Assembly (NCBI GenBank): GCA_934654835.1
Contig: CAKUGY010000004.1
Location: forward strand, 62,001-126,000
Direction: 5' to 3'
Length of the DNA: 64,000 nucleotides
Source of the DNA: an uncultured Collinsella sp.
Lineage (GTDB): Bacteria; Actinomycetota; Coriobacteriia; Coriobacteriales; Coriobacteriaceae
Shown one piece after another: positions 8,510 through 17,198 of this stretch. The notes under the pieces are model-generated. The model ran no database searches and was not told where the DNA came from. It was given only the letters and a program-made list of their open reading frames with translations. The position numbers and the translations under genes are program-made. The first letter of the stretch is position 1, and the number at the start of each line of letters is the position of its first letter.

Positions 8510-9097
8510 ATGAGCGATTACGCAGACCAGACGGTCGCCGTGCTGGCGGTCCAAGGCGCTTTTGCCGAGCACGAGGCAAGGCTGTCCGAGCTAGGCGCAC
8601 ATTGTATTGAGCTGAGGCAGGCAGCCGATTTGAAGCAGAACTTTGATCGCCTGGTACTTCCCGGCGGCGAGTCGACGGTACAGGGCAAGCTTCTCGACGA
8701 GCTGGGAATGCTCGATAACCTTCGCGCCCGCATCGCCGCGGGCATGCCCGTCCTGGGCACCTGCGCCGGTTTAATTCTGTTGGCACGTGAACTGGCCGCG
8801 CACGACGACAAGGGCACGCCCCGTCTAGCGACCATGGACGTGCTTGTCGAGCGAAATGCCTACGGCCGACAGCTCGGCAGCTTTCGAACCAAGGGGCAGG
8901 TAGCCGGCATCGACGGTGAAGTGCCGTTGACGTTTATCCGTGCACCCCGCATCGTCGAGGTCCACGGTGACGCCAAGGCCTTAGCCGAAGTCGACTGCCG
9001 CATCGTCGCCGCCCGTCAGGGCAACCAGCTCGGCGTAACCTTCCACCCCGAACTCGACGAAGACACCCGCCTGCACGAACTATTCCTGCAGATGTAG
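8510..9097 (+). CDS. pdxT: PdxT, glutaminase subunit of PLP synthase
   Basis: 195 aa class-I glutamine amidotransferase that releases ammonia from glutamine for PdxS. The nucleophile is Cys85 in PVLGTCAGLIL, and the His179/Glu181 pair is in VTFHPELDE. The glycine-rich LVLPGGEST loop is also present. AGAAAGGAT precedes the ATG. It is co-transcribed with pdxS. A hairpin-rich gap follows. Confidence 0.97.
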   Translation: MSDYADQTVAVLAVQGAFAEHEARLSELGAHCIELRQAADLKQNFDRLVLPGGESTVQGKLLDELGMLDNLRARIAAGMPVLGTCAGLILLARELAAHDDKGTPRLATMDVLVERNAYGRQLGSFRTKGQVAGIDGEVPLTFIRAPRIVEVHGDAKALAEVDCRIVAARQGNQLGVTFHPELDEDTRLHELFLQM

Positions 9098-9136
9098 GCA
9101 GATAAAACGAAAGTGGATTTTCGGACACTTACAAAT

Positions 9137-9202
9137 TGAGAGTGGATAATCTCCCACTTTGAGCCACCAAGCAGGCCAAAACCGGGAGATTATCCACTCT
9201 CA
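9137..9202. repeat. Hairpin element with 19-bp perfect inverted repeat
   Basis: TGAGAGTGGATAATCTCCC (9137-9155) is the exact reverse complement of 9184-9202, across a 28-nt loop. The stem lacks a T-tract, so it is not a classical terminator. A partial direct repeat of AGTGGAT lies just upstream near 9112. Confidence 0.85.
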
Positions 9203-9207
9203 TACTA

Positions 9208-9255
9208 TGTAGTCGTTGGGGACGTTCTTAAACGACTAGTCAAACAAGAACGTCC
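9208..9255. repeat. GGGGACGTTC-type nested inverted repeat
   Basis: AGTCGTT/AACGACT and GGACGTTCTT/AAGAACGTCC overlap here as alternative pairings. The core GTTGGGGACGTTCTT resembles the larger hairpin at 53562-53619, which points to a dispersed family. Confidence 0.7.
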
Positions 9256-9348
9256 ATTACAGTCGAGATTGTCAGCCCGGGCCCGTCTCGGGCTACCCAA
9301 TGACTACCTTGGACCGTGACAACGCCGCAGGTAGAGGACGGACAGCGA

Positions 9349-9448
9349 GCGCCCGCCAGAGCGAACAAATTGGCATGAAAAGAGGACGGCATAGACCTTC
9401 TGGTCATGCCGTCCTCTTTGAATGACAAGTTGTCGCTCTGGTGGGCGC
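9349..9448. terminator. Large two-level hairpin downstream of the RGG gene
   Basis: The outer stem GCGCCCGCCAGAGCGA pairs with TCGCTCTGGTGGGCGC. The inner stem AAAGAGGACGGCAT (9379-9392) pairs with ATGCCGTCCTCTTT (9406-9419), with a further GACC/GGTC at the tip. The inner part looks like a bidirectional terminator. The outer arms make it unusually large. Confidence 0.7.
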
Positions 9449-9461
9449 GCAGCGTCAACTG

Positions 9462-9489
9462 GTTACGCGGTTTGGTAAAACCGCGTAAC
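9462..9489. terminator. 12-bp perfect hairpin next to the RGG-protein stop codon
   Basis: GTTACGCGGTTT and AAACCGCGTAAC flank a 4-nt loop only 3 bp from the stop of the minus-strand gene. There is no strong T-tract, so termination is inferred from position. Confidence 0.55.
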
Positions 9490-9492
9490 TAA

Positions 9493-10404
9493 TTAGAAGC
9501 GGTTGCCGCGGAAGCCGCCGCCGTTACGGCCGCCACGGTCGCCACCGCGGCCGCCACGGTCGTTGCCGCGGTTGCCGCCAAAGCCACCACGGTTGCCACC
9601 GCGGTCACCATAGCCACCACGGTTGCCGCCGAAGCCGCCACGACCGCCACGGTCGCCACCACGGTCACCAAAGCCGCCGCGGCCGCCACGATCGCCACCG
9701 CGACCACCGCGGTCGCCACCACGGCCACCGCGATCGCCAAAGCCGCCACGACCGCCACGGTCGCCGCCACGGCCACCGCGATCGTCACGACCGCCGCGAG
9801 GACCGCGGTCCTCGTCCAGGCCCATGGCGACGAGCGGGGCGATAACCTTATCGAGGGCAGCCATCAGCTCGGTGGCCTCCTCGTAAGAAAGCTCGGGCAG
9901 GAGCTTCTCCTTCTTGTTGGCAAGCTCGGTCAGGCCCTCGGCAGCATCCTCGGCAGCGAAGACGACGATCTTACGCATATCGCCCTCGGCATCGTCGATA
10001 CGACCGACCAGGTCGGCAGCCTCGGCCTCGGCCATCAGGCCATCGAGCTCACGAAGGCGCATGCCCAGCAGGTCGGACATCTCCTTCTGCTCCATCTTGG
10101 GCTTGAGGTCAAGGAGCTTGATGGCGCGCTCGATGTTCGCCATGCGCTCGGCCTTGGCCTCCTCCTCCTTGGAAATAGCAAAGCGACGGCTACGCAGCAG
10201 GCGGGCGGCCTTCTGCATCTTGTCCATCAGCTCTTCGTCATCGTAATCAGCGGCGGCCTCGACAACCTCGGCCTCCTCCTCGGCGGAAACCTCGTCAGCA
10301 GCCTCAACCTCGGCAGCTTCGGTCTCCACGGTCTCGACTGCCTCAACCTCGGCAGCCATGGTCTCGTTCTCGGTCTCGTTCATGATCTCTTCGTTCTCAG
10401 ACAT
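9493..10404 (-). CDS. Acidic-helical protein with C-terminal RGG-repeat tail
   Basis: 303 aa in three parts. Residues 1-55 are strongly acidic (runs of E, A, V). Residues about 60-200 are helical and may form a winged-helix-like region (QKEMSDLLGMRLRELDGLM then LVGRIDDAEGDMRKIVVF). Residues about 205-303 are almost entirely RGG, GDRGG and GFGGNRGG repeats ending in GGFRGNRF. RGG tails bind RNA and promote condensation in other proteins. AAGGAGTCTC precedes the ATG. It is probably nucleic-acid-binding; the exact function is unknown. The upstream leader has a small GC hairpin near 10436-10455. Confidence 0.85.
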   Translation of the reverse strand: MSENEEIMNETENETMAAEVEAVETVETEAAEVEAADEVSAEEEAEVVEAAADYDDEELMDKMQKAARLLRSRRFAISKEEEAKAERMANIERAIKLLDLKPKMEQKEMSDLLGMRLRELDGLMAEAEAADLVGRIDDAEGDMRKIVVFAAEDAAEGLTELANKKEKLLPELSYEEATELMAALDKVIAPLVAMGLDEDRGPRGGRDDRGGRGGDRGGRGGFGDRGGRGGDRGGRGGDRGGRGGFGDRGGDRGGRGGFGGNRGGYGDRGGNRGGFGGNRGNDRGGRGGDRGGRNGGGFRGNRF

Positions 10405-10614
10405 GAGACTCCTTCTTGGCCCTCTCGGGCATCATCGCCCCATTCGCGGGGCCCGTCGCGCACTCTTTGCGCTTATAAATCATGCCTCTCGGCAAAACGT
10501 CCATTAGTTTATGGTGTCGTCCGCCAATCTAGCTGCAGAATCTATGTGCACACATTAATGCGACATGTCGCGGTATCATGACTAAAATCAAACGCCCACC
10601 ATAAGGAGCCCGCC

Positions 10615-11025
10615 ATGATCAAACCCATCATGAAGTCCGAGTTCTTTTTACGCCTGCCCTCCGAGGATGCCGGCCCCGAAGATGCCGCGACCGGGCAGGA
10701 TCTTCTGGACACGCTGCACGAGCATGAGCACGAGTGTGTGGGACTTGCCGCCAACATGATCGGCGTACGCAAGCGCATCATCTGCGTAAAGGACGGCAGC
10801 AAGTCGTTGCTCATGTACAACCCCCAGATTCTTGAGCAGGTCAATGCCTACCAGACGAGCGAAGGATGCCTTTCGCTCGTCGGCGAGCGCCCTTGCACCC
10901 GCTATCGCCGCATTAAAGTGGAGTATCTGGACGAAAACTTCGTGCACCGCATCAAGAACTTCTCGGGCTACACCGCCGAGATCATCCAACACGAAATCGA
11001 CCACTGTTGCGGCATCGTTATTTAG
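10615..11025 (+). CDS. Peptide deformylase-family protein with altered motif 1
   Basis: 136 aa, shorter than standard deformylases (about 150-170). The three deformylase motifs can be seen: CVGLAANMIG (motif 1), EGCLSL with the metal Cys (motif 2) and QHEIDHCCG with HExxH (motif 3). In motif 1 the usual invariant Gln is Met and the first Gly is Cys. It may deformylate peptides or have another hydrolase role. A ribosome site (AAGGAG) precedes the ATG. A bidirectional terminator follows. Confidence 0.85.
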   Translation: MIKPIMKSEFFLRLPSEDAGPEDAATGQDLLDTLHEHEHECVGLAANMIGVRKRIICVKDGSKSLLMYNPQILEQVNAYQTSEGCLSLVGERPCTRYRRIKVEYLDENFVHRIKNFSGYTAEIIQHEIDHCCGIVI

Positions 11026-11040
11026 TTCCGCCAATCAAGA

Positions 11041-11074
11041 AAGCGCCCTGCAGCCAAATAACTGCAGGGCGCTT
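11041..11074. terminator. Bidirectional terminator between convergent genes
   Basis: AAGCGCCCTGCAG and CTGCAGGGCGCTT form a perfect 13-bp stem with an 8-nt loop. It lies between the convergent deformylase-like and aminotransferase genes. Confidence 0.85.
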
Positions 11075-11096
11075 CTCATAGTACGGCTTTCTTCCC

Positions 11097-12617
11097 CTAT
11101 GACTGGCGATAATGATCAAAGAAGTCGGCGAGGTCTTCGAGGGACTCCTTGAGCACTTCCATGCGCGGCAGGTAGACGATGCGGAAGTGGTCGGGCTCGG
11201 CCCAGTTAAAGCCGCCGCCGCGCGTGATCAGAATCTTCTTCTCGTGCAGCAGGTCGAGGGCAAACTGCTCGTCGTCGGTGATGTTGAACTTCTTCACGTC
11301 CATCTTGGGGAAGATGTAGAACGCCGCACGCGGCTTGACCACCGAGATGCCGTCGATCTTGCTGAGCGCCTCATACACATAATTGCGCTGCTCGTAGACA
11401 CGACCGCCGGGGCGAATGTAGTCGTTGACAGACTGATGGCCACCGAGTGCCGTCTGAACGATGGACTGAGCCGGCACGTTAGAGCACAGGCGCATGTTCG
11501 AAAGCATGTTGATGCCCATAATAAAGTCGCTCATGCAGCGCTGGTTGCCCGAAAGCACCATCCAGCCAATACGGTAGCCCGCGATCATGTGTGACTTGGA
11601 AAGGCCGCTAAAGGTGACGCAGGGCAGGTCGGGCGCGAGCGAAGCAATCGAGACGTGCTCGTAGCCGTCCATGCACAGACGGTCATAGATCTCGTCGGCA
11701 AAGATCATCAACTGGTGCCTGCGCGCGATCTCGACGATACCCTCGAGCACCTCGCGCGGATAGACCGAGCCCGTGGGGTTGTTGGGGTTGATGATGACGA
11801 GGGCCTTGGTCGCGCTCGTGATCTTGGACTCCATATCCTCCAGGTCGGGATACCAATCGGCCTGTTCGTCGCACAGATAATGCACGGGATGACCGCCGGC
11901 AAGGGTTGCGCACGCCGTCCACAGCGGATAGTCGGGGCTGGGGATCAGGATCTCGTCGCCATTGTCGAGCAGCGCGTTCATCGAAAGCTGAATGAGCTCG
12001 GACACGCCGTTGCCCGTATAGATATGCTCCATCTGAACGTTGGGCAGACCCTTGATCTGCGAATACTGCATGATCGCCTTGCGAGCGGAGAACAGGCCGC
12101 GCGAGTTGGAATAGCCCTCGCAGTCGGGCAGCTGCTGACGCATGTCCTTGATGACCTCATCGGGCGTGCGGAAACCGAAGGGCGCCGGGTTGCCGATATT
12201 GAGCTTGAGGATGCGCTCGCCCTCGTCCTCCATACGGGCAGCCTCGTCGACAACGGGGCCGCGCACGTCATACAGAACGTTATCGAGCTTGGTGGATTTA
12301 GAGAAAGTACGCATGGTGGCGCTCCTTGCAATTTGAGCCGTGGGGCTAGGTTCGGATTTGGCAACGTTACGGGGCGAGGGCGTCTCGCCTTGGTCGGCGT
12401 CGCTGGCGAGCAGCCAGGTAACATCGACCTCCAAAATGCGGGCGAGCAACTCCGCCACATCGCGCCGCGGGATCGTCTTGCCGCTCACATATTGGCTCAT
12501 CTGACTCTTGCCGAGTTTTTTGCCGAGCATCTCCGATGCACGAATCACGTCCGACTGGCGAACGTCGCGATCGGACATAGCCTGTCGCAGGCGATCGCTA
12601 AACGTCTCTTGGGCCAC
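11097..12617 (-). CDS. XRE-type HTH fused to an AlaA-like aminotransferase
   Basis: 506 aa. Residues about 5-75 are a Cro/C1-type helix-turn-helix (FSDRLRQAMSDRDVRQSDVI, KLGKSQMSQYVSGKTIPRRD). A linker leads to a class I/II PLP aminotransferase from about residue 105; it resembles alanine aminotransferase AlaA, with LKLNIGNPAPFGF, the INPNNPTGSVY motif and the PLP-lysine motif SGLSKSHMIAGYRIGW. The GTG start at 12617 has AAGGAGG 6 nt upstream; a start 13 codons earlier would run through operator-like repeats. The fusion suggests a regulator that senses PLP or amino acids, or an autoregulated enzyme. Repeated GTTCAATTT boxes lie upstream. Confidence 0.9.
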   Translation of the reverse strand: MAQETFSDRLRQAMSDRDVRQSDVIRASEMLGKKLGKSQMSQYVSGKTIPRRDVAELLARILEVDVTWLLASDADQGETPSPRNVAKSEPSPTAQIARSATMRTFSKSTKLDNVLYDVRGPVVDEAARMEDEGERILKLNIGNPAPFGFRTPDEVIKDMRQQLPDCEGYSNSRGLFSARKAIMQYSQIKGLPNVQMEHIYTGNGVSELIQLSMNALLDNGDEILIPSPDYPLWTACATLAGGHPVHYLCDEQADWYPDLEDMESKITSATKALVIINPNNPTGSVYPREVLEGIVEIARRHQLMIFADEIYDRLCMDGYEHVSIASLAPDLPCVTFSGLSKSHMIAGYRIGWMVLSGNQRCMSDFIMGINMLSNMRLCSNVPAQSIVQTALGGHQSVNDYIRPGGRVYEQRNYVYEALSKIDGISVVKPRAAFYIFPKMDVKKFNITDDEQFALDLLHEKKILITRGGGFNWAEPDHFRIVYLPRMEVLKESLEDLADFFDHYRQS

Positions 12618-12638
12618 TAGAACCTCCTTGCTGGCAAA

Positions 12639-12720
12639 GTTCAATTTATAGAACACAAATTGAACCTGAGTTCAATTTAGGCAGCAGTATAGCGCGGCAC
12701 ATAGTACGAAAGTTCAATTT
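12639..12720. promoter_or_regulatory. Four GTTCAATTT boxes upstream of the HTH-aminotransferase gene
   Basis: GTTCAATTT occurs at 12639-12647, 12670-12678 and 12712-12720, and inverted (AAATTGAAC) at 12657-12665. The middle two form an inverted pair with a 4-bp spacer. The clustering just upstream of a gene with its own HTH domain suggests autoregulation. Confidence 0.75.
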
Positions 12721-12778
12721 CACAAAGAAATGCGCCAAGTTCCAAGATTTACTCCAGAGCAGATAACAGTGTGCACCA

Positions 12779-13636
12779 TTAGAGATATTCGAGAAATCGA
12801 GTCGCCGCAAGCGAAACGTCGGCCGTGCGGTGTATGGCATTGATTTGCCGATGAGGATGCCCCTCCAGCGGCCGGATAGCAACATCAAACTGGCAGCGGC
12901 GCAAGATGAGTGCCGGAAGAACACTCACGCCCAATCCGTCCTCGACCATGGCCATGATCGCATAGTCATCCCAGGTCGACAGCTTAGAGCGCACCGTTAG
13001 GCCCGCACGGCGGAACAGCGGCGTAATCTCGTCGTCGCTACCGCGCTCCAGCAGGATAAATTGCTCGTTGGTCAAATCGGCAAGAGAAACGACATCCGCA
13101 GCGGCAAGCGGAGAGCTTGCCGGCACCACAGCCATCAGCTCGTCTTGTACCAACGGCCGCGACGTCATGCCGGTGCCGCGTGGCTCGCGCGGGATAAAGC
13201 CGAGGTCGCAGCGACCTTCCGCCACCCATTGCTCAATTTCGGAGTAATCACCCATCAGCAGTTCGTAATCGACATCCGGCTGATCGGCGCGAAAGCGCGC
13301 AATGACCGGTGGCAGCACATGAGTCGCCACACTCGAAAACGTACCGATGCAGATTTTGCCGCGCATAAGCCCACGCATCTCGTCCACGCGTCGCCGCAGG
13401 CGGCCAAACTCCTCGCATAACGCCTCGACCGCCGGCATGATCTGCCGACCATCGGCAGAAAGTACCACGCCCTCGCGGCTGCGATCGAGCACCTTAAAAC
13501 CCCAGTCGGCCTCGAGATCGCCCACCATGCGACTCACGCCCGACTGCGAATAGCTCAGGCGCTCAGCGGCACGCGTAAAGCTGCCGGCACGCACCGTTTC
13601 GAGCAGCACTTGCATCTTTTGGATATTGGTCTCCAC
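12779..13636 (-). CDS. LysR-family regulator divergent from an EamA exporter
   Basis: 285 aa from GTG 13636. The N-terminal LysR helix-turn-helix is FTRAAERLSYSQSGVSRMVG, followed by a periplasmic-binding-like effector domain. A TATAAT on the same strand at about 13684-13689 makes the farther ATG at 13678 unlikely, since transcription would begin next to it; GGCGGGGC lies before the GTG. ATG 13669 is another option. It is divergent from the EamA gene, so it probably controls that exporter. A second LysR/EamA pair of the same layout occurs at 55140-57067. Confidence 0.85.
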   Translation of the reverse strand: METNIQKMQVLLETVRAGSFTRAAERLSYSQSGVSRMVGDLEADWGFKVLDRSREGVVLSADGRQIMPAVEALCEEFGRLRRRVDEMRGLMRGKICIGTFSSVATHVLPPVIARFRADQPDVDYELLMGDYSEIEQWVAEGRCDLGFIPREPRGTGMTSRPLVQDELMAVVPASSPLAAADVVSLADLTNEQFILLERGSDDEITPLFRRAGLTVRSKLSTWDDYAIMAMVEDGLGVSVLPALILRRCQFDVAIRPLEGHPHRQINAIHRTADVSLAATRFLEYL

Positions 13637-13753
13637 GACACGCCCCGCCTTTGCATGAGTATTTGTCATGTCACCCATGCATTATATTCGCTTTTCTTCT
13701 ATTGCCCGCTACTCCATAGTGAACTTGCACGGATATAGAGAGGACGGCAGTGC

Positions 13754-14665
13754 ATGAACAACGGATTGCTTACATACTTAGCAGCATTGCTGCTGTTTGG
13801 CTCCAACGGCATCATCGCCGCGGCCATCGCACTGCCAAGCTCCGATATCGTGCTCCTGCGCACGTTTTTGGGTGCGCTCTCGCTTGTTGTCATCCTTGTC
13901 ATCACCCAGCGCCATAACTTGCAGGCGCCGTCTCGTCCCCGCGAAGCTGCGGCCCTTATCCTCTCGGGAGCCGCGCTGGGTGCCAGCTGGATTTTCCTGT
14001 TCCGCGCCTACCAGACCATTGGCGTCGGCATCTCCTCGCTGCTGTATTACTGCGGCCCCATCATCGTTATGGCGCTCTCCCCGTTCATCTTTGGAGAAAA
14101 ACTGACTGGCGGTAAAATCGCCGGCTTTGTCGCCGTTGCCTGCGGCGCTTTCCTCATCGCAGCACAAGGCCTGGGCGGCAACATGCCCATCTCGGGCATC
14201 GTCTGCGGCATCGCCTCGGCCTTCTGCTACGCGCTGATGGTCATCGCCAGCAAGGGGGCGCCGCACATCGAGGGCCTCGAGAACTCCACGCTCCAGGTGA
14301 GCGCCGCCTTTGCGACCGCACTGATCCTCACGCTCATCACGCAAGGCGCCCCCTCGTTTTTCTCCTCCAGTATTGCCACCGACATCGACTGGCGCGCTGT
14401 CGCCATGCTCGGCGTCGTCAACACCGGGCTCGGCTGCCTGCTGTACTTTAGCGCTGTCGCCAAACTGCCCGTGCAGACCGTCGCCGTCGTCGGCTACCTC
14501 GAGCCGCTTTCGGCCGTCGTCTTCTCCGTCGTCCTTTTGGGCGAGGCCATGACGCCCATCCGCCTAATGGGAGCCGCGCTGATCATCGGCGGAGCGATCT
14601 TCTGCGAGCTCGCCGGCAAACGTGCAAGCGCCAAAGCCGGTATTGCCCAGGCAGCACGCGCCTAA
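13754..14665 (+). CDS. EamA (DMT) family transporter
   Basis: 303 aa with about ten hydrophobic segments in two EamA halves (each roughly residues 5-135 and 150-290), the usual size for drug/metabolite exporters. It begins MNNGLLTYLAALLLFGSNGI after GAGAGGAC. Substrates of the family include amino acids and metabolites; this one is unknown. It is paired with the divergent LysR gene. A hairpin element lies 16 bp past its stop. Confidence 0.9.
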   Translation: MNNGLLTYLAALLLFGSNGIIAAAIALPSSDIVLLRTFLGALSLVVILVITQRHNLQAPSRPREAAALILSGAALGASWIFLFRAYQTIGVGISSLLYYCGPIIVMALSPFIFGEKLTGGKIAGFVAVACGAFLIAAQGLGGNMPISGIVCGIASAFCYALMVIASKGAPHIEGLENSTLQVSAAFATALILTLITQGAPSFFSSSIATDIDWRAVAMLGVVNTGLGCLLYFSAVAKLPVQTVAVVGYLEPLSAVVFSVVLLGEAMTPIRLMGAALIIGGAIFCELAGKRASAKAGIAQAARA

Positions 14666-14680
14666 CAGCCCCTTTTCATG

Positions 14681-14753
14681 TTTCAAAACAGGGGTGCGCC
14701 CGCGGTTATTACGTTGCAGCAAGCCGCCCAGTGGGTGCGTCCCTGTTTTGAAA
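14681..14753. repeat. Hairpin with TTTCAAAACAGGG inverted ends
   Basis: TTTCAAAACAGGG (14681-14693) is the reverse complement of CCCTGTTTTGAAA (14741-14753), with further imperfect pairing inside (GTGCGCCC opposite GGGTGCGT). It belongs to the group of intergenic hairpins carrying a GGGAC- or CAGGG-type core. Confidence 0.75.
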
Positions 14754-14849
14754 TGCTGTCCACGCGGGCAGCTACTCCCCAGCTGGGGATTATTGTCTAA
14801 AGCACCCCGATGTGCCAAACTGCTCTTATATATAAAGACGGCATAAAAG

Positions 14850-14869
14850 ATTTCTGTCTCGACAGAAAT
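14850..14869 (+). promoter_or_regulatory. Small hairpin in the kup leader
   Basis: ATTTCTGT-CTCG-ACAGAAAT is a perfect 8-bp stem with a tetraloop, ending 21 nt before the likely GTG start. It could affect translation or be an operator; no known potassium or c-di-AMP riboswitch consensus was recognised. Confidence 0.45.
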
Positions 14870-14890
14870 TAGATGTCTAAGGGAGTCCAC

Positions 14891-17122
14891 GTGGCACACA
14901 ACAAACTGGAGGCAAGCCTCCAAGACCAGCACAGTCAGGGCGGGCACGGAGCTATCCCGCTCTCCGCTGGTATGCTGCTCGTTACGCTCGGCGTCGTCTA
15001 CGGCGACATCGGCACGAGTCCCATGTACACCATGAAATCAATCGTCGCCAATAACGGCGGCATTGGCACCGTCAGCGAGGACATGATCCTGGGCGCGCTT
15101 TCGCTCGTCATCTGGACCATGACGCTCGTGACCACGGTCAAGTACGTGCTGATCGCCATGAAGGCCGACAACCATAACGAAGGCGGTATCTTCGCCCTGT
15201 TCAGCCTTGTGCGCAAGGTAGCGCCATGGCTGATTCTGCCCGCCATGATCGGCGGCGCGGCGCTGCTCGCCGACGGCATCCTCACCCCCGCCGTCACGGT
15301 CACCACGGCCATCGAGGGCCTGCGCACCATTGAGTGGGGCCATGCGCTGCTGGGCGATGGCCAGACCAATGTCATCATCATCACCATCATCATTATCTGC
15401 GGCCTGTTTGCCATGCAGCGCGCCGGTACCTCGTCGATCGGTAAGCTGTTCGGCCCGCTCATGACACTGTGGTTCTTGTTCTTGGCTGGCGCCGGTCTGT
15501 TCAACATGCTCGGCAACCTATCCATCCTGCGTGCGCTCAATCCCATCCGCGGCATCATGTTCCTGTTCTCGCCCATCAACCATTCGGGCATCATGGTCCT
15601 CGGCTTTGTCTTCCTGTCGACGACCGGTGCCGAGGCGCTCTACTCGGACATGGGCCACGTAGGCAAGGCAAATATCTATGCATCTTGGCCGTTCGTAAAG
15701 GCGGCGCTCATCCTCAACTATCTGGGCCAGGGCGCTTGGCTGCTCGCCAACAACTCCAATCCCCAGATGCTCGCGATGGACATCGTCAACCCGTTCTACA
15801 TGATGCTTCCCGAGCCCCTGCGCCCCTTTGCCATCGTGCTTTCGGCCGTCGCAGCCATCATCGCCTCGCAGGCGCTCATCACCGGCTCGTTCTCGCTGGT
15901 ATCCGAGGCAACCCGCCTCAACCTTATGCCGCATCTGCGTATCCACTACCCCAGCGACACCAAGGGCCAGCTCTATATTCCGCTCGTCAACAACATCATG
16001 TGGGTCGGCTGTATCTTCATCGTGCTGCTGTTCCAAAACTCCGAGCGCATGGAGAGCGCCTACGGCCTCGCCATTACCGTGACCATGCTTATGACCACGA
16101 CGCTTTTGACGAGCTACATCGCCGGCATCCTCAAGCACAAGCTGGGCGCCTGCGTCTTCGCCCTGCTTTTTGGTGCCATCGAGCTCTGCTTCTTTGCCTC
16201 GTGCCTCACCATGTTCTTTGACGGCGGCTACGTCATGATCTTCCTGGCCTCGCTGCTGTTTGGCCTTATGTACGTGTGGCGCCGCGGCACTGCCATCGAG
16301 CGCACGCAGACGATCCTGCTGCCCGTCTCCAAGTACATCGACCAGCTCAACCGCCTGCGCAACGACGAGACGTATCCCGTGCTCGCCGACAACCTGGTGT
16401 TCCTCACCAACAGCCCCGACCCGCTCACGCTCGACCGCGATGTGCTCTATTCCATCTTGGACAAGCACCCCAAGCGCGCCAAGGCATATTGGTTCATCAA
16501 CGTGCACGTTACCGACGAGCCCTATACGCACGAGTATTCCGTCGAAACCTTTGGCACGGACTTCCTGTTCCGCGTGCGCCTGGACCTGGGCTTTAAGGTC
16601 AACCAGCGCGTCAACGCCTATCTGCGCCAGATTGTCGGCGACCTGATGGCTTCGGGTGAGCTGCCGCCGCAGCACCACACCTACTCTATCTACGAAACGC
16701 GCGGCAACGTGGGCGACTTCCGTTTTTGCATGCTGCGCAAGATGCTTGCTCCCGAGACGGACATCAACCGCAACGACCATCGCGTCATGGCAATCAAGTA
16801 CGCCGTCCGTCGCGCCTGCGGAAGCCCAGCGCGTTGGTATGGCCTTGAGAACTCGGCCATCATCATCGAGTACGTGCCACTGTTTGCCCGCATGCGCCCG
16901 GCCGTCAAGCTGGTACGCACCCAGGTTCCGCTCGAGGTTCAGGTCGAAGAGGCTGAGGAAATGGAAGTCGATATCTTCTCGGACGACCTGGTCAACGGCA
17001 ACGAGGCCGGCAAGAGCATGAATGTCGACCCCACCGAGCTGCTCGAAAGCGTCGCCGACACGCCCGAGCAGCAGCAGCTCGACGGACTCGAGAGCACCCA
17101 GCTCAACGACGCCAACTTCTAG
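14891..17122 (+). CDS. kup: Kup-family potassium uptake transporter
   Basis: 743 aa from GTG 14891, which has AAGGGAG at close spacing; ATG 14873 is in frame but has no ribosome site. Secondary K+/H+ symporter of the KUP/HAK family: about twelve membrane segments in residues 25-470, including the signature VTLGVVYGDIGTSPMYT, then a large soluble C-terminal domain. The tail is Glu- and Gln-rich (EEAEEMEVDIFSDD). The potassium-coordinating region near TM1 is intact. It is followed by a strong terminator and is likely monocistronic. Confidence 0.96.
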   Translation: MAHNKLEASLQDQHSQGGHGAIPLSAGMLLVTLGVVYGDIGTSPMYTMKSIVANNGGIGTVSEDMILGALSLVIWTMTLVTTVKYVLIAMKADNHNEGGIFALFSLVRKVAPWLILPAMIGGAALLADGILTPAVTVTTAIEGLRTIEWGHALLGDGQTNVIIITIIIICGLFAMQRAGTSSIGKLFGPLMTLWFLFLAGAGLFNMLGNLSILRALNPIRGIMFLFSPINHSGIMVLGFVFLSTTGAEALYSDMGHVGKANIYASWPFVKAALILNYLGQGAWLLANNSNPQMLAMDIVNPFYMMLPEPLRPFAIVLSAVAAIIASQALITGSFSLVSEATRLNLMPHLRIHYPSDTKGQLYIPLVNNIMWVGCIFIVLLFQNSERMESAYGLAITVTMLMTTTLLTSYIAGILKHKLGACVFALLFGAIELCFFASCLTMFFDGGYVMIFLASLLFGLMYVWRRGTAIERTQTILLPVSKYIDQLNRLRNDETYPVLADNLVFLTNSPDPLTLDRDVLYSILDKHPKRAKAYWFINVHVTDEPYTHEYSVETFGTDFLFRVRLDLGFKVNQRVNAYLRQIVGDLMASGELPPQHHTYSIYETRGNVGDFRFCMLRKMLAPETDINRNDHRVMAIKYAVRRACGSPARWYGLENSAIIIEYVPLFARMRPAVKLVRTQVPLEVQVEEAEEMEVDIFSDDLVNGNEAGKSMNVDPTELLESVADTPEQQQLDGLESTQLNDANF

Positions 17123-17141
17123 CCCGTCATCTATCCACGAC

Positions 17142-17177
17142 AACGGCCCCGCACCTCACGAGATGCGGGGCCGTTTT
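17142..17177. terminator. Terminator after kup
   Basis: AACGGCCCCGCA pairs with TGCGGGGCCGTT over a 10-nt loop and is followed by TTG. It also lies just past the stop of the convergent bile-salt hydrolase gene, so it may serve both. Confidence 0.9.
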
Positions 17178-17198
17178 GCGTCGTAATAAACTGGCAGA

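Noticed and set aside
9623..9886. Proline-rich plus-strand frame
   Set aside because: It is the antisense shadow of the RGG tail (RGG codons read as PPR/PRS). The repeats are coding, not CRISPR or microsatellite DNA.
15518..17143. Long minus-strand reading frame opposite kup
   Set aside because: It overlaps the kup gene throughout and is rich in D, V and G, as expected for the antisense of GC-rich coding DNA.
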